The position numbers were made by a program, and so were the translations under genes. Below the pieces are notes generated by a model. That model saw only the letters and a program-made list of their open reading frames with translations. It did no database searches and was not told the DNA's origin. A stretch of 47,125 bases of DNA from Candidatus Desulfovibrio gallistercoris. Lineage in GTDB: Bacteria > Desulfobacterota > Desulfovibrionia > Desulfovibrionales > Desulfovibrionaceae. Shown in pieces: positions 17,005 to 26,124 of this stretch (position 1 is the stretch's first letter; every line of letters starts with the position of its first letter). The stretch covers positions 1-47,125 of the forward strand of contig DWYJ01000062.1 of the NCBI GenBank assembly GCA_019118745.1, in the 5' to 3' direction.

Positions 17005-19427
17005 TGCTTGACCTCAAAGGCTTTCGCTCCAGGGCGACAGGATTGCCCGATCTGCTGACCTATGCCGCGCTCGTCGATCCGGGGATCGTCCTGCAAAAGG
17101 ACGGCTCCTTTCTGGCGGCCTGGGAGATACGCGGACAGGACACGGCCAGCTCCACGCCGGAAGAACTGGCCTACGTCTCGGAACAGTTCTCCCAGGCGGC
17201 AAAGCGCCTCGGCACGGGCTGGATGCTTCATGTGGATGCCTGCCGCGCCACGCAAAAAGCCTATCCCGAACCGGAACGCTCCCACTTCCCGGACAGGGTG
17301 TCGCAAATGCTGGACGACACACGCCGGGCCTTTTTCGGGCAGGATGTCTGCTACAGCACGGCAACCTATCTGACGGCCACCTATCTGCCGAACTTTCACG
17401 CGGCCAAGATGGCCGGGGTGGCAAAGATCGGCGTGGAAAGCCAGTCCGCATTGGAAAAGGGGCTGGAGACCTTCAAGACGACGCTGCTGGAACTGGAAGA
17501 CGCGCTGTCCGCCGTGCTGCGTCTGACCCGCCTGACGGAATATGAGCTGTTCGACGACGCGGACGCTCCCTTCACCCATTCGGATCTGCTTGCCTTTCTG
17601 GAGTATTGCATCACGGGCCGCCTGCATCCCCTGCGCGTACCGCATACGCCCATGTATCTGGACGCCCTGCTTGGCGAACTGCCCCTTGTGGGCGGCCTGA
17701 TCCCCTCCTTTCAGGATGGAGCGGAAACGCGGCATCTGGCCGTGTTGAGCATTGACGGCCTGCCGCAGGAATCCTGGCCGGCCATGTTCGCCATGCTGGA
17801 TTCCGCCCCCTTTGCCTATCGTTTCAGCTCGCGTTTCATCTGCCTTGACCAGTTCGACGCCGAAAAGGAGGTGACAAGCTACGTCAAGGGCTGGAATCAG
17901 CAAGTCCTGGGCTTTCTGGATCAGTTCTTCAACAATCCCAACGCCAAGGTCAACCGCGACGCCCTGCTGATGCGCGAAGATGCGGAAGTGGCCAAGACGG
18001 AGATCCAGGCCGGCATCGTCGGTGCGGGCTACCTGTCGTCCTGCATCATCCTCATGGATACGGATGTGAACGCCTTGCAGGACAATGCCCGCGAATTGCG
18101 GCGACAGATTCAGACAAACGGTTTCGGCGTCCGTATCGAGTCCATCAATGCGCTTGAGGCATGGCTCGGCAGTCTGCCGGGCAACGGCTATGCCAACTTG
18201 CGCCGTCCGCTCGTCAATACGCTCAACCTTGCGGACTTTCTGCCGCTGCAAAGCATCTGGGCCGGTCAACCGGCCTGTCCCTGCCCTTTCTATCCGCCGG
18301 ATGCGCCGCCCCTGGCCGTATTCGTGACGGAAGGGGAAACCATACCGTTCTGGTTCAATCTCCATGTGGGCGATCTGGGGCATACGCTGATCTTCGGCCC
18401 GACAGGCGCGGGCAAGTCCACGCTGCTGGCCACGCTGGCCTGGAACTTCCGGCGCTATGCGGGGGCGCGCCTGTATGCCTTTGACAAGGGCATGAGCATG
18501 TATCCGCTCTGTGCCGGGGTCGGCGGCGATCACTATGATGTGGGGCAAAGCCTTTCCTTTGCGCCGCTCCAGCGCATCGCGGAGTCGGCGTCGGAAATGG
18601 CGTGGTGCGAAGAATGGCTCATCGGCCTGCTGGAACTCCAGAAAATAACGGTGCTGCCGTCGCACAGGAACGCCATACACGAAGCGGCCCTGCTGCTGGC
18701 CGAACAGCCGGAGAACATGCGTTCCCTGACCAATTTCGTGCATCTGGTGGCGGATATGTCCATCCGGGAAGCCCTCATGCACTACACCAATGCCGGGGCA
18801 ATGGGCCGCCTGCTGGATGCCGAAACGGACAACCTCGGTTTTTCGCGCTTCATGGTCTTTGAGATCGAAGACCTCATGAATCTGGGCAATGAGAACCTGA
18901 TCCCCGTTCTGCTCTATCTCTTCCACCGTATCGAAAAGAGCCTGGACGGCGCGCCCTCGTGGATCATCCTGGATGAAGCGTGGGTCATGCTGGGGCATCC
19001 CGTGTTCCGCGCCAAGATCCGCGAATGGCTGAAAGTGCTGCGAAAGGCGAATTGCGCCGTCATCATGGCCACGCAAAGCCTTTCGGACGCCCGAAACAGC
19101 GGCATCATGGATGTGCTTGTGGAGTCCTGTCAGACGAAAATCTATCTGGCCAACCCCTTTGCCCGCGACGACGAACAGTACGAGCTTTACAAGTCCTGCG
19201 GCCTGAACGACCGGCAAATCTCCATTCTGGCCCGCGCCACGCAGAAGCGGGACTACTACATGACCAATGCCTACGGGCGGCGACTGTTCCAGCTCAAGCT
19301 CTCCCGGAAGGAACTGGCCTTCGTCGGCGCATCGGACAAGGAAAGCATCGCCGCCATAAAGGCCCTGCAAGGGGAATACGGCGAGCACTGGGTCGAACAT
19401 TGGCTTGAACAGCGCAATGCGCTTTAG
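17004..19427 (+). CDS. trbE: TrbE/VirB4-type secretion ATPase
   Basis: An 807-aa ATPase, the largest subunit of the secretion channel, acting at the inner membrane in pilus assembly and transfer. N-terminal VirB4 domain, then Walker A FGPTGAGKST near residue 465, Walker B WIILDEAW near 652, and the conserved ATQSLSDA and SCQTKIYLANP region. Length matches TrbE. Start: ATG 17004 overlapping the trbD stop; a GTG at 17001 in the same frame is an alternative. Confidence 0.95.
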   Translation: MLDLKGFRSRATGLPDLLTYAALVDPGIVLQKDGSFLAAWEIRGQDTASSTPEELAYVSEQFSQAAKRLGTGWMLHVDACRATQKAYPEPERSHFPDRVSQMLDDTRRAFFGQDVCYSTATYLTATYLPNFHAAKMAGVAKIGVESQSALEKGLETFKTTLLELEDALSAVLRLTRLTEYELFDDADAPFTHSDLLAFLEYCITGRLHPLRVPHTPMYLDALLGELPLVGGLIPSFQDGAETRHLAVLSIDGLPQESWPAMFAMLDSAPFAYRFSSRFICLDQFDAEKEVTSYVKGWNQQVLGFLDQFFNNPNAKVNRDALLMREDAEVAKTEIQAGIVGAGYLSSCIILMDTDVNALQDNARELRRQIQTNGFGVRIESINALEAWLGSLPGNGYANLRRPLVNTLNLADFLPLQSIWAGQPACPCPFYPPDAPPLAVFVTEGETIPFWFNLHVGDLGHTLIFGPTGAGKSTLLATLAWNFRRYAGARLYAFDKGMSMYPLCAGVGGDHYDVGQSLSFAPLQRIAESASEMAWCEEWLIGLLELQKITVLPSHRNAIHEAALLLAEQPENMRSLTNFVHLVADMSIREALMHYTNAGAMGRLLDAETDNLGFSRFMVFEIEDLMNLGNENLIPVLLYLFHRIEKSLDGAPSWIILDEAWVMLGHPVFRAKIREWLKVLRKANCAVIMATQSLSDARNSGIMDVLVESCQTKIYLANPFARDDEQYELYKSCGLNDRQISILARATQKRDYYMTNAYGRRLFQLKLSRKELAFVGASDKESIAAIKALQGEYGEHWVEHWLEQRNAL

Positions 19428-19436
19428 GAGGCACAC

Positions 19437-20234
19437 ATGAAGAAAGGGATACTGACGCTTTGCTGGCTTGCTCTTGCGGCTCCGGCATATGCCGGAACCG
19501 TCTATTGCACGAACTGCTCCACGTCCGCCATGCAGGCGTTGGAACGGGCCATTGCCGACTCACAGCTTGCGGAACTGAAGACGGCCTATGACCAGTATGT
19601 GCAACAGACGGCCGCGCAACTGCAAATGGTACAGCAGAATATCGAGCAATATGCCAACATGGTGCAAAACACCGTACAGCTTCCGGCAAACCTCATCGGC
19701 GAAATATCCGGCGAACTGTCCAAGCTGGGGAAGATAACCGGCACGCTGAACACGCTGCGCAATGACATTACAGGCATGGCCGGCGTTTTTGACGAGTTGT
19801 ACCGCACGCGGGACGAACTCAAGGAACTGGCGAACATGCCCAAGGAACTGCTGTCCGGCGAAGGTTCGACCAGGTATGAGGGTTATTGGGACAACTGGTC
19901 GAAGCGGGTGGATGACGCCGCCAAGTCCACGTTCCAGCTTTCCGCCAGCCAGTTGCAGGAGCTGGAAAACTCCGGGCAGCTTGAGGACTACATCAACCGC
20001 CTGCTGTCCACGCCGGACGGCCAGCAGAAGGCGATCATGGCGGGCAACCAACTGGCCGCGCTCCAGATTCAGGAATCCCGGCAACTGCGCGAACTGGTGG
20101 CCACCAAGTTCCAGTCGGATCTGTCTGAACAGCAAATGCGGCAACGGCAGAAACAACTTTCGGAGGAGATCAACCGAGCCAAGACGGATTTCTCCTCACT
20201 TAACTTCACTCCCAAGGATGACCCGCGCTACTGA
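19437..20234 (+). CDS. trbJ: TrbJ/VirB5-type pilus-associated protein
   Basis: A 265-aa exported protein with a cleavable signal peptide (MKKGILTLCWLALAAPAYAG) and a mature chain dominated by Gln-rich helices (YDQYVQQTAAQLQMVQQNIE, YANMVQNTVQLP) typical of TrbJ/VirB5. These act at the pilus tip or in the periplasm. A mature CTNC pair could form a disulfide. SD AGGAGG precedes the ATG. The normally following trbK is replaced by an opposite-strand gene. Confidence 0.88.
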   Translation: MKKGILTLCWLALAAPAYAGTVYCTNCSTSAMQALERAIADSQLAELKTAYDQYVQQTAAQLQMVQQNIEQYANMVQNTVQLPANLIGEISGELSKLGKITGTLNTLRNDITGMAGVFDELYRTRDELKELANMPKELLSGEGSTRYEGYWDNWSKRVDDAAKSTFQLSASQLQELENSGQLEDYINRLLSTPDGQQKAIMAGNQLAALQIQESRQLRELVATKFQSDLSEQQMRQRQKQLSEEINRAKTDFSSLNFTPKDDPRY

Positions 20235-20239
20235 TGCAG

Positions 20240-20269
20240 AAAAAAGGCGGCCTCGTCACTGAGGCCGCC
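20240..20269 (-). terminator. Minus-strand terminator of the reverse gene between trbJ and trbL
   Basis: 9-bp arms ggcggcctc / gaggccgcc (20246-20254 and 20261-20269). On the minus strand they are followed by six T (20240-20245), right after the 20290-20643 gene. On the plus strand there is no U-run, so trb readthrough should be possible. Confidence 0.8.
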
Positions 20270-20289
20270 CCTGTGGACTATTCGGCAAA

Positions 20290-20643
20290 CTATTTTGGAC
20301 ACTCTATGCGTTTATACGCTTTACCTTTTGTTGGCGATGTCTGTTTTTTCTTGCTCACCATGAAAGAATCATCGGTGATGGATTCTCGTAAAATATATCG
20401 AATGGTTTCTCGTTCTTTAAGTTTTGGATGCCTTGTTTTCATAATAATATGTGTATCTGTTTCTTCAAAATTTAGCTCAAATTCAACATCGTTTGAAATT
20501 TTCTTATAATAATTATCATTTATTTCATAGTTGCTTCCATAGGATCGCCAACATCCTTTCAGTTTATCAATGTCAGAATCGGCATTGCAGACGCCAATGG
20601 AGAAAAGCACCATGCAACAGGCAAGCAGAATGATTTTTTTCAT
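20290..20643 (-). CDS. Small exported protein on the reverse strand in the trbK position
   Basis: A 117-aa protein with a signal sequence (MKKIILLACCMVLFSIGVCNA; cleavage after CNA or lipidation at a Cys is possible). The polar mature part has two further Cys (KGCWRSYG, RIECPK), suggesting a disulfide. Strong SD AAGGAG 7 nt before the ATG. Low-GC relative to trb genes. It has its own terminator and reads against the operon; its first 32 nt overlap the start of trbL head-to-head. RP4 has the entry-exclusion lipoprotein gene trbK exactly between trbJ and trbL, so an exclusion role is a reasonable guess by position only. I do not recognise the family. Confidence 0.72.
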   Translation of the reverse strand: MKKIILLACCMVLFSIGVCNADSDIDKLKGCWRSYGSNYEINDNYYKKISNDVEFELNFEETDTHIIMKTRHPKLKERETIRYILRESITDDSFMVSKKKQTSPTKGKAYKRIECPK

Positions 20644-21742
20644 GGGGATACTCCTTGTGGTGTGTGTTTTCTTTTCCGAAAACGCCAGTGCCGCATCTGG
20701 AGCAAATTCTGACATAATTGCCAATATTGTCAATAAATATCGTGAGCAATCTCAACAAATTATCAGTGTAACGACAAAATATGCCCAGAGCCTCTTTGGT
20801 CTCTGTGTCGTGCTGGAAATAGCCTGGCTGGGCGTCAATGCCGCGCTGGGCAGGGCGGATATGGGGGATGTTATCAAGAAATTTTGCATCACTCTTGTGG
20901 TGTGTGGTTTCTTTCTTGCCGTGATCAACAATTTCTATCCCTGGACACAGCAGGTCGTGAACGGACTGCAAGACATTGCCGGAGAGGCTGTCGGTTCCAA
21001 TGATTCTTCTGATCTCGCCTTCAAGAAAGGACTCCAGCTATGCAACGATATGTTTACAGCAATAGATGATATGGATTTTATGGATGATGCAGGATTGATA
21101 TTGCTGTGGATTTTTACTCTGCTTATTGTTCTTGTCATTTTCTGCATGATTGCGGCTCGTGTCATCGTCTACAAATGCGAAGCCCTCATTGCGATGGCCG
21201 CATCCTGCCTGCTGCTGGGCTTCGGCGGTTCCAGCGTCATGCGTGAATTTGCCATGAATACCCTGCGCTACATCCTGTCCGTGGGCTTCAAGCTGTTCAC
21301 CATGCAGCTCATCATCGTCGCCGGCTACCAGTTCATCACTGATCTGGTGATGCAGGAGCCTGACGTGCCTCTGGCCCTGACCATCCTCGGCTGCGTCATC
21401 GTGCTGTTTGTCCTGCTCAATACGCTGCCCGGCATTGTGGCCGGACTGGTGACCAGCGCGTCCGGCGGTTCCGGCACTGGCCTCGGCGCTCTGGGCAAGA
21501 CCGCCCTCGGCGCGGCTGCCGTTACCGCCGCCGGGGCCTATGCCGCCGGTCGCAATGTAGGCATGGCGGCTTCCATTGCCCGCGCGGACGGGGCAACAGG
21601 GCTGGGCCTGGTGAGCGGCACGGCCCGGAACCTGTGGAACGCCTCGCGGGACTCCGCGCACAACAGGGAGGATCGCCAGAACACCGTGGGTTCGTCGCTG
21701 CGGACGATGCTCGAAGCCACAAGGTCGAAAAATCTCAAGTGA
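20612..21742 (+). CDS. trbL: TrbL/VirB6-type polytopic membrane protein
   Basis: A 376-aa inner-membrane channel component with a signal-like first helix (MIFFMGILLVVCVFF), then about six membrane segments between residues 60 and 290 (e.g. FCITLVVCGFFLAVI, LILLWIFTLLIVLVIFCMIA, ALTILGCVIVLFVLL). A Gly/Ala-rich C-terminal region follows, as in TrbL. Start chosen at ATG 20612, which has GGAG 9 nt upstream; ATGs at 20570 and 20597 are in frame. The first 450 bp are lower in GC than the rest, perhaps a trace of the insertion that brought the reverse gene. Confidence 0.87.
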   Translation: MQQASRMIFFMGILLVVCVFFSENASAASGANSDIIANIVNKYREQSQQIISVTTKYAQSLFGLCVVLEIAWLGVNAALGRADMGDVIKKFCITLVVCGFFLAVINNFYPWTQQVVNGLQDIAGEAVGSNDSSDLAFKKGLQLCNDMFTAIDDMDFMDDAGLILLWIFTLLIVLVIFCMIAARVIVYKCEALIAMAASCLLLGFGGSSVMREFAMNTLRYILSVGFKLFTMQLIIVAGYQFITDLVMQEPDVPLALTILGCVIVLFVLLNTLPGIVAGLVTSASGGSGTGLGALGKTALGAAAVTAAGAYAAGRNVGMAASIARADGATGLGLVSGTARNLWNASRDSAHNREDRQNTVGSSLRTMLEATRSKNLK

Positions 21743-21762
21743 ACAGGGAGGGAGGATATTCC

Positions 21763-22485
21763 ATGGGATTCTTCAAGAAAAAAGCGCCGGTCGAACCGGA
21801 AGGCGAAAAGCGCCCCTCTTCTGCCGGCAACCCCTATCTCAACGCCCGCACGGAATGGCTGGAACGCTATGGCTCGTACATCAGCCGGGCCGCGCAATGG
21901 CGCGCCGTGGCCTTCATCACGCTCATCATTGCCGTGATGTCCATCGCCTGCAATGTGATCCAGGCAAATCAGGTGAAAACCGTGCCGTACATCATCGAAG
22001 TGGACAAGCTCGGCAAGTCCATCGTGGTCAACCGTGCGGACACGGCAAGCGCGGCCCCCCTGCGACTGGTACAGGCGACCATTGCCAACTGCATCCAGGA
22101 ATGGCGCACGGTCACTGCCGACATTGAGCTGCAACAACAGATGATCCAGCGGCTTTCCTTCTTTTTTGCCGGAAGCGCCAAGGGGGTGCTGAAGGAATGG
22201 TACGCCACCAACAATCCCTATGAGATCGCCAAGGCCGGGCGGCTTGTCCATGTGGAGATCAAGTCCCTGCCCTTGCGCGTGTCGGAAAACAGCTACCGCG
22301 TGGAATGGCTGGAAACCACCCGTTCCCACGCTGGGGCCACGCTGGAATCCCGCATGTATGAGGCCACCGTCACCATCCAGATCACGCCGCCCACGTCCGA
22401 AGCCGTACTGATCCACAATCCCGGCGGCGTCTACATCACTCAACTGTCGGCAAGTCGCATCTTTGCCGCCTCCAGGAGCAACTGA
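21763..22485 (+). CDS. trbF: TrbF/VirB8-type assembly protein
   Basis: A 240-aa bitopic inner-membrane protein: basic cytoplasmic N-terminus (MGFFKKKAP), one membrane helix (VAFITLIIAVMSIACNVI, residues about 45-63) and a periplasmic VirB8 domain (VKTVPYIIEVDKLGK ... VHVEIKSLPLRVSENSYRVEW). VirB8 proteins nucleate channel assembly. The start is fixed by the strong SD GGGAGGGAGG. Stop overlaps the trbG start (TGATG). Confidence 0.92.
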   Translation: MGFFKKKAPVEPEGEKRPSSAGNPYLNARTEWLERYGSYISRAAQWRAVAFITLIIAVMSIACNVIQANQVKTVPYIIEVDKLGKSIVVNRADTASAAPLRLVQATIANCIQEWRTVTADIELQQQMIQRLSFFFAGSAKGVLKEWYATNNPYEIAKAGRLVHVEIKSLPLRVSENSYRVEWLETTRSHAGATLESRMYEATVTIQITPPTSEAVLIHNPGGVYITQLSASRIFAASRSN

Positions 22486-23408
22486 TGAAAAAGCTGATCC
22501 TTGCCCTGCTGTTGGCCCTGCCCTCCCCTGCCCTTGCGGCGCAGGCGGCGCAACCGTCCGGCTATCCCCCGCAACTGGACTACGGCTCCGGGGGCACGGC
22601 GTCCGCAAAGCCCCTGCCGGATTATCTGGGGCTGGATACCGTGCCGCTGACCAAGGGCGAACAGCGCGCCCTGCGCCTCTCGCGGGAATGGACGGGGCGC
22701 GGGCCTGCGCCGGTGCTCTCTTTTTCCGGCAAGCTGATCTACGTCCACGGGGCCAGTATGCCCACCATCCTCGCCTCGCCCATGCAGGTCTGCGACGTGG
22801 AACTCCAGAAGGGAGAGAAGGTGCACGAGATCGTCATCGGCGACTCGGCCCGCTGGATGATCGAGAGCGGCACGGTCGGAACAGGCTCCGGGGAAACCGT
22901 GCATCTGTTCATCAAGCCGGTGGATGCCGGGCTGGAAAGCACGGCCGTCGTCACGACCGACAGGCGCGTGTACCATCTGCGCCTCATTTCGCAACGCTCC
23001 GGGCACACGCCCTATGTGGGCTTCACTTACGCGGATCAGTTGAAAATCGATCTGGCCGAACGGCGGGCGGCCGAAGTGCGCGCGGCGCACTGGAACTCCA
23101 CCGAGGTCGAGGGACAGCGCGTCGATTTGAGCAAGCTCAACTTCGGCTATGTGGTCAAGGGGAAAGCCGCCTGGAAGCCGCAACGGGTCTATGACGACGG
23201 ACAGCAAACCTTCATCCGCCTGCCCGACGGGAACAAGACGGCTGAAATGCCGGTGCTGCTCGTCCGCAAGGGCAAGCAGGATGTCATGGTCAATTATCGC
23301 GTCGCGGACAAGGCCATGATCGTTGACGGCATCTTTGACACCATTTCCCTGGTGCTGGGCGTCGGCTCGGCGCAGGAAGAAGTCATCATCAGCAGGAGCG
23401 GGAAATGA
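22485..23408 (+). CDS. trbG: TrbG/VirB9-type outer-membrane core protein
   Basis: A 307-aa secreted protein with a signal peptide (MKKLILALLLALPSPALA). The VirB9/CagX fold is seen in GEKVHEIVIGDSARWMIE, HLFIKPVDAGLES, TTDRRVYHLRLIS and a C-terminal beta domain (FGYVVKGKAAWKPQRVYDDG, TFIRLP). It builds the outer core ring with TrbH and TrbI, whose genes follow with 4-nt overlaps. Confidence 0.93.
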   Translation: MKKLILALLLALPSPALAAQAAQPSGYPPQLDYGSGGTASAKPLPDYLGLDTVPLTKGEQRALRLSREWTGRGPAPVLSFSGKLIYVHGASMPTILASPMQVCDVELQKGEKVHEIVIGDSARWMIESGTVGTGSGETVHLFIKPVDAGLESTAVVTTDRRVYHLRLISQRSGHTPYVGFTYADQLKIDLAERRAAEVRAAHWNSTEVEGQRVDLSKLNFGYVVKGKAAWKPQRVYDDGQQTFIRLPDGNKTAEMPVLLVRKGKQDVMVNYRVADKAMIVDGIFDTISLVLGVGSAQEEVIISRSGK

Positions 23409-23911
23409 AGCGTCTTCTTTTGCTCATCCTCTGTCTGGGCCTCACGGCCTGCGGCTACAAGGGACTCGGCGGCTCCTTTGTGGGCAGCCTGCCGGATGCC
23501 GACGCCACGGCGGCCATTGCCTCGGATGCGGCCGCCTTTCTGGCCTCGGAATACGCTCCGGGCCATACGACGATTTTTGTGCCGTCCCCGGAAAAAGATG
23601 CCCAAAACGGCTTCTCGACCGCCTTTGAGGCGGCATTGCGGCAGCGCGGCTTCAGCGTTTCCCCGGAAAGCGGCGGAAATGCGCTCACCGTGGCGTATAC
23701 GCTGGATGATCTGAAGGGGGAAGACGGCAGCAACGGCGGCGCATGGTATCTGCACCTTCGTATTTCCGACGGACAAGCCTTTGCGCGTTCCTACCTGCCT
23801 TCCGGCCGTCCCGAAGCCGGACGCAGTGCCACCACGCTGGAAAAGGGCCTCGGCGGCAGGCTTTCGGACAAGGCGTCCGACACATTTGACGCGGCCAGGG
23901 AGGCCCTATGA
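23405..23911 (+). CDS. trbH: TrbH/VirB7-like lipoprotein
   Basis: A 168-aa lipoprotein: lipobox LTACG at residues 13-17 after a hydrophobic signal (MKRLLLLILCLG), giving a lipidated Cys16. The mature chain is longer than short VirB7 proteins but fits TrbH of IncP systems. It overlaps trbG by 4 nt and trbI by 4 nt, so it is part of the outer-core gene block. Confidence 0.85.
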   Translation: MKRLLLLILCLGLTACGYKGLGGSFVGSLPDADATAAIASDAAAFLASEYAPGHTTIFVPSPEKDAQNGFSTAFEAALRQRGFSVSPESGGNALTVAYTLDDLKGEDGSNGGAWYLHLRISDGQAFARSYLPSGRPEAGRSATTLEKGLGGRLSDKASDTFDAAREAL

Positions 23912-25116
23912 GCGGTGATGCCTCGCCCAACGGGCTGCAACTCAACGCGCAACCCCGCATCGCCAGAATGGGCAAATGGCCCATTTACGCCGTGCTGCTG
24001 GCTCTCCTGATCCTGGGGGCCGTGCTCGTATACAGCGTGAATTTCGCCCACGATCAGGAGGAAAAGGAGGAAACCAAGGAAGCCGTGGTGCGGGAGGAAG
24101 ACAAGCCGCTCTGGTTGGTGGAAGGCTCCGGGCTGGCGCTCAACCCCAACGGAGACAGGACAAGCGGCGTTCTGGCTCCCGAACGTCCGCAGGAGCCTGT
24201 CGTCATCATCCAGCGCAACACGGAAGAGCAGAAACAGGTCGATCAGGAGGCCGAAAATATCCGTCGCCAGCGGGCGCAGGCGTATCTTTCCGCGCTGTCC
24301 GCGCCGCTCATGGCCAAACGCGAAAAGCGGGAGGACGGCGGGCAGGCCGCGGCCCCTGCGGCAGGCGGCGGGAACGCCGGGATGGATACGATCTCCGCCG
24401 ATCCGGTTTCGCAGGGTTCCTATGATCCCGCCGCCGACAGGGACAAGGAAGCCTTTTTCTCGCGGGCGCGCAAGGATACCTCATGGACGCTTGCGGAGCA
24501 GCGGACGGCGGGGATGCCGCTGGAACTCAAGACCGGCGCGGTCGTGCCCGGCGTGATGCTGACCGGCATCAATTCGGACTTGCCGGGCAACATGATCGCG
24601 CAGGTATCGCAGAACGTCTATGACACGGCCACGGGGCGGAACCTGCTCATCCCGCAGGGGGCGCGCCTTTATGGCGTCTATGATTCCCGCGTCGTCTACG
24701 GTCAGCAGCGCGTTTTGATCGCCTGGAACCGCATCATCTTCCCGGACGGGTCGTCCATGTCCATCGGGGCCATGCCCGGCGCGGATATGGCCGGCATGGC
24801 GGGTTTTTCCGACGAGGTAGACAATCACTATCTGCGGATTTTCGGCTCGGCCGTGCTGATGTCGCTGGTCACGGGCGGCATGGCCTACGCTATGGATTCG
24901 GCCAACAGCAACGTCGGTTCCTCGGATAACGGCACGTCCATGCAGGATGAGATGACCTCGGCTCTGGCCGCACAGCTCGGCCAGACGACGACCACGCTCC
25001 TGCAAAAGAATCTGAACATCAAACCGACGCTGGAAGTGCGGCCCGGCTATCAGTTCAACATCGTGGTGACAAAAGACCTGGTCTTTCGGCAGCCCTATCA
25101 GGCATGGGGACGCTAA
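23908..25116 (+). CDS. trbI: TrbI/VirB10-type core protein
   Basis: A 402-aa protein spanning the envelope: one N-terminal membrane helix (WPIYAVLLALLILGAVLVYSV, residues about 25-46), an acidic/coiled linker (EEKEETKEAVV; EEQKQVDQEAENIRRQRAQ), then the VirB10 beta-barrel domain with LKTGAVVPGVMLTGINSDLPG, ARLYGVYDSRVVYGQQR and VRPGYQFNIVVTKDL. It energises the outer-membrane core. Last gene of the trb run; cargo follows after 14 nt. Confidence 0.94.
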   Translation: MSGDASPNGLQLNAQPRIARMGKWPIYAVLLALLILGAVLVYSVNFAHDQEEKEETKEAVVREEDKPLWLVEGSGLALNPNGDRTSGVLAPERPQEPVVIIQRNTEEQKQVDQEAENIRRQRAQAYLSALSAPLMAKREKREDGGQAAAPAAGGGNAGMDTISADPVSQGSYDPAADRDKEAFFSRARKDTSWTLAEQRTAGMPLELKTGAVVPGVMLTGINSDLPGNMIAQVSQNVYDTATGRNLLIPQGARLYGVYDSRVVYGQQRVLIAWNRIIFPDGSSMSIGAMPGADMAGMAGFSDEVDNHYLRIFGSAVLMSLVTGGMAYAMDSANSNVGSSDNGTSMQDEMTSALAAQLGQTTTTLLQKNLNIKPTLEVRPGYQFNIVVTKDLVFRQPYQAWGR

Positions 25117-25130
25117 ACATGGGGGAAAGC

Positions 25131-25580
25131 ATGGCTGACGAACAAAATAAACGCTGGCTTGTCACGCTGAATCTCAACAATACGTCTTTCGTTTTGGAAG
25201 AAGAGCTTATTGATAAAGATTTTCAGCGGGAAAATACGAACTGCATGATTTGGGGAATCGGCAGCACAAGGGAAGATGCCGTCAAAAATGCTGTTGATAA
25301 TTTGTTGGTCGATGATGTGTTGCATTGTTCACTGTCAGATTCCGATCTCTGTGACTTCGTCGAAAACCACGGAGGTAGGGAAGCCGTTATCCACTCGTGG
25401 TTCGATGACGATGGCGATCCTCATTTGCTCCCTTATGGGGATGTGCTGGCGGATTTTTGCAAGCGCCACAACCTTTCCCAAGCGGCACGCTTGGAGCTTT
25501 CCAATTTATTCAGCCTTTCCTGGAAAAGGGGTGATACTCCCGACATGTTTCTCCCCTCGCCGGGCAAGAACAGCGGATAG
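25131..25580 (+). CDS. Unrecognised acidic cargo protein (149 aa)
   Basis: A 149-aa acidic, soluble protein with no signal or membrane segment (DSDLCDFVENHGG, WFDDDGDPHLLPYGD). The start at 25131 has GGGGG about 9 nt upstream; an ATG at 25119 in frame is possible. It lies directly after trbI and is lower in GC than the trb genes, suggesting separately acquired cargo. I do not recognise a family. The upstream sequence taaacatgggg recurs before the next frame (25594-25604). Confidence 0.65.
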   Translation: MADEQNKRWLVTLNLNNTSFVLEEELIDKDFQRENTNCMIWGIGSTREDAVKNAVDNLLVDDVLHCSLSDSDLCDFVENHGGREAVIHSWFDDDGDPHLLPYGDVLADFCKRHNLSQAARLELSNLFSLSWKRGDTPDMFLPSPGKNSG

Positions 25581-25611
25581 CAAACAATACGATAAACATG
25601 GGGAAAAACAT

Positions 25612-26124
25612 ATGCGGACGGACAAGTATGACACAGGATTTCGGCAATCGCTGCGGCTCTTTCTGAAAGAGGTATCATTCTGTTTTCAGAGGGCACATTG
25701 CTGCTCTTTCAGCGAGGTGACGATCTATGTCCCCAAATTCGCATTGACGCCATCTTGTCGCTCAAGTCTTCGTGATTGCATATACGGTCGCAAGATTATC
25801 ATCGAAATGCGGCTTGAGAATATGCTGGCGCAACTGATCATCACGCTAAGTTCTGTAACAGACTTCTGTCATCCCGTTCATACCACCAACCGGCATGATG
25901 TCGATCCCCGCTATCAAGACAGGAAATATTTGCGGACGGAGAATTTAAGACTGACTGTATCACTAGCCCACAAATTTATTTTGGAAATTATTCCTCAAAT
26001 GCACAGTCGTTTATTGAACGTGATAACGGTCTCTCCCGGAGCGGAATCGAGCTTGATCCATTCTTTTGGTTCCTCAGACGATCCCAAGGGGGCATTTACG
26101 AGGGTTTTGCTGGCGAACATATAA
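25612..26124 (+). CDS. Doubtful open reading frame (170 aa)
   Basis: An open frame with SD-like ggggaaaaa upstream. Composition (many Ser, Cys, His, Ile; no conserved-looking block) is unlike a folded protein, and its last 130 nt run antisense to the better supported gene 25995-26972. It may be a decayed or chance frame. Without it, 25581-25994 (414 bp) is a mid-GC stretch in which I see no other feature. Confidence 0.25.
   Translation: MRTDKYDTGFRQSLRLFLKEVSFCFQRAHCCSFSEVTIYVPKFALTPSCRSSLRDCIYGRKIIIEMRLENMLAQLIITLSSVTDFCHPVHTTNRHDVDPRYQDRKYLRTENLRLTVSLAHKFILEIIPQMHSRLLNVITVSPGAESSLIHSFGSSDDPKGAFTRVLLANI

Noticed and set aside
16950-19436. 828-codon minus-strand frame over trbE
   Set aside because: Antisense of a clear VirB4 gene.
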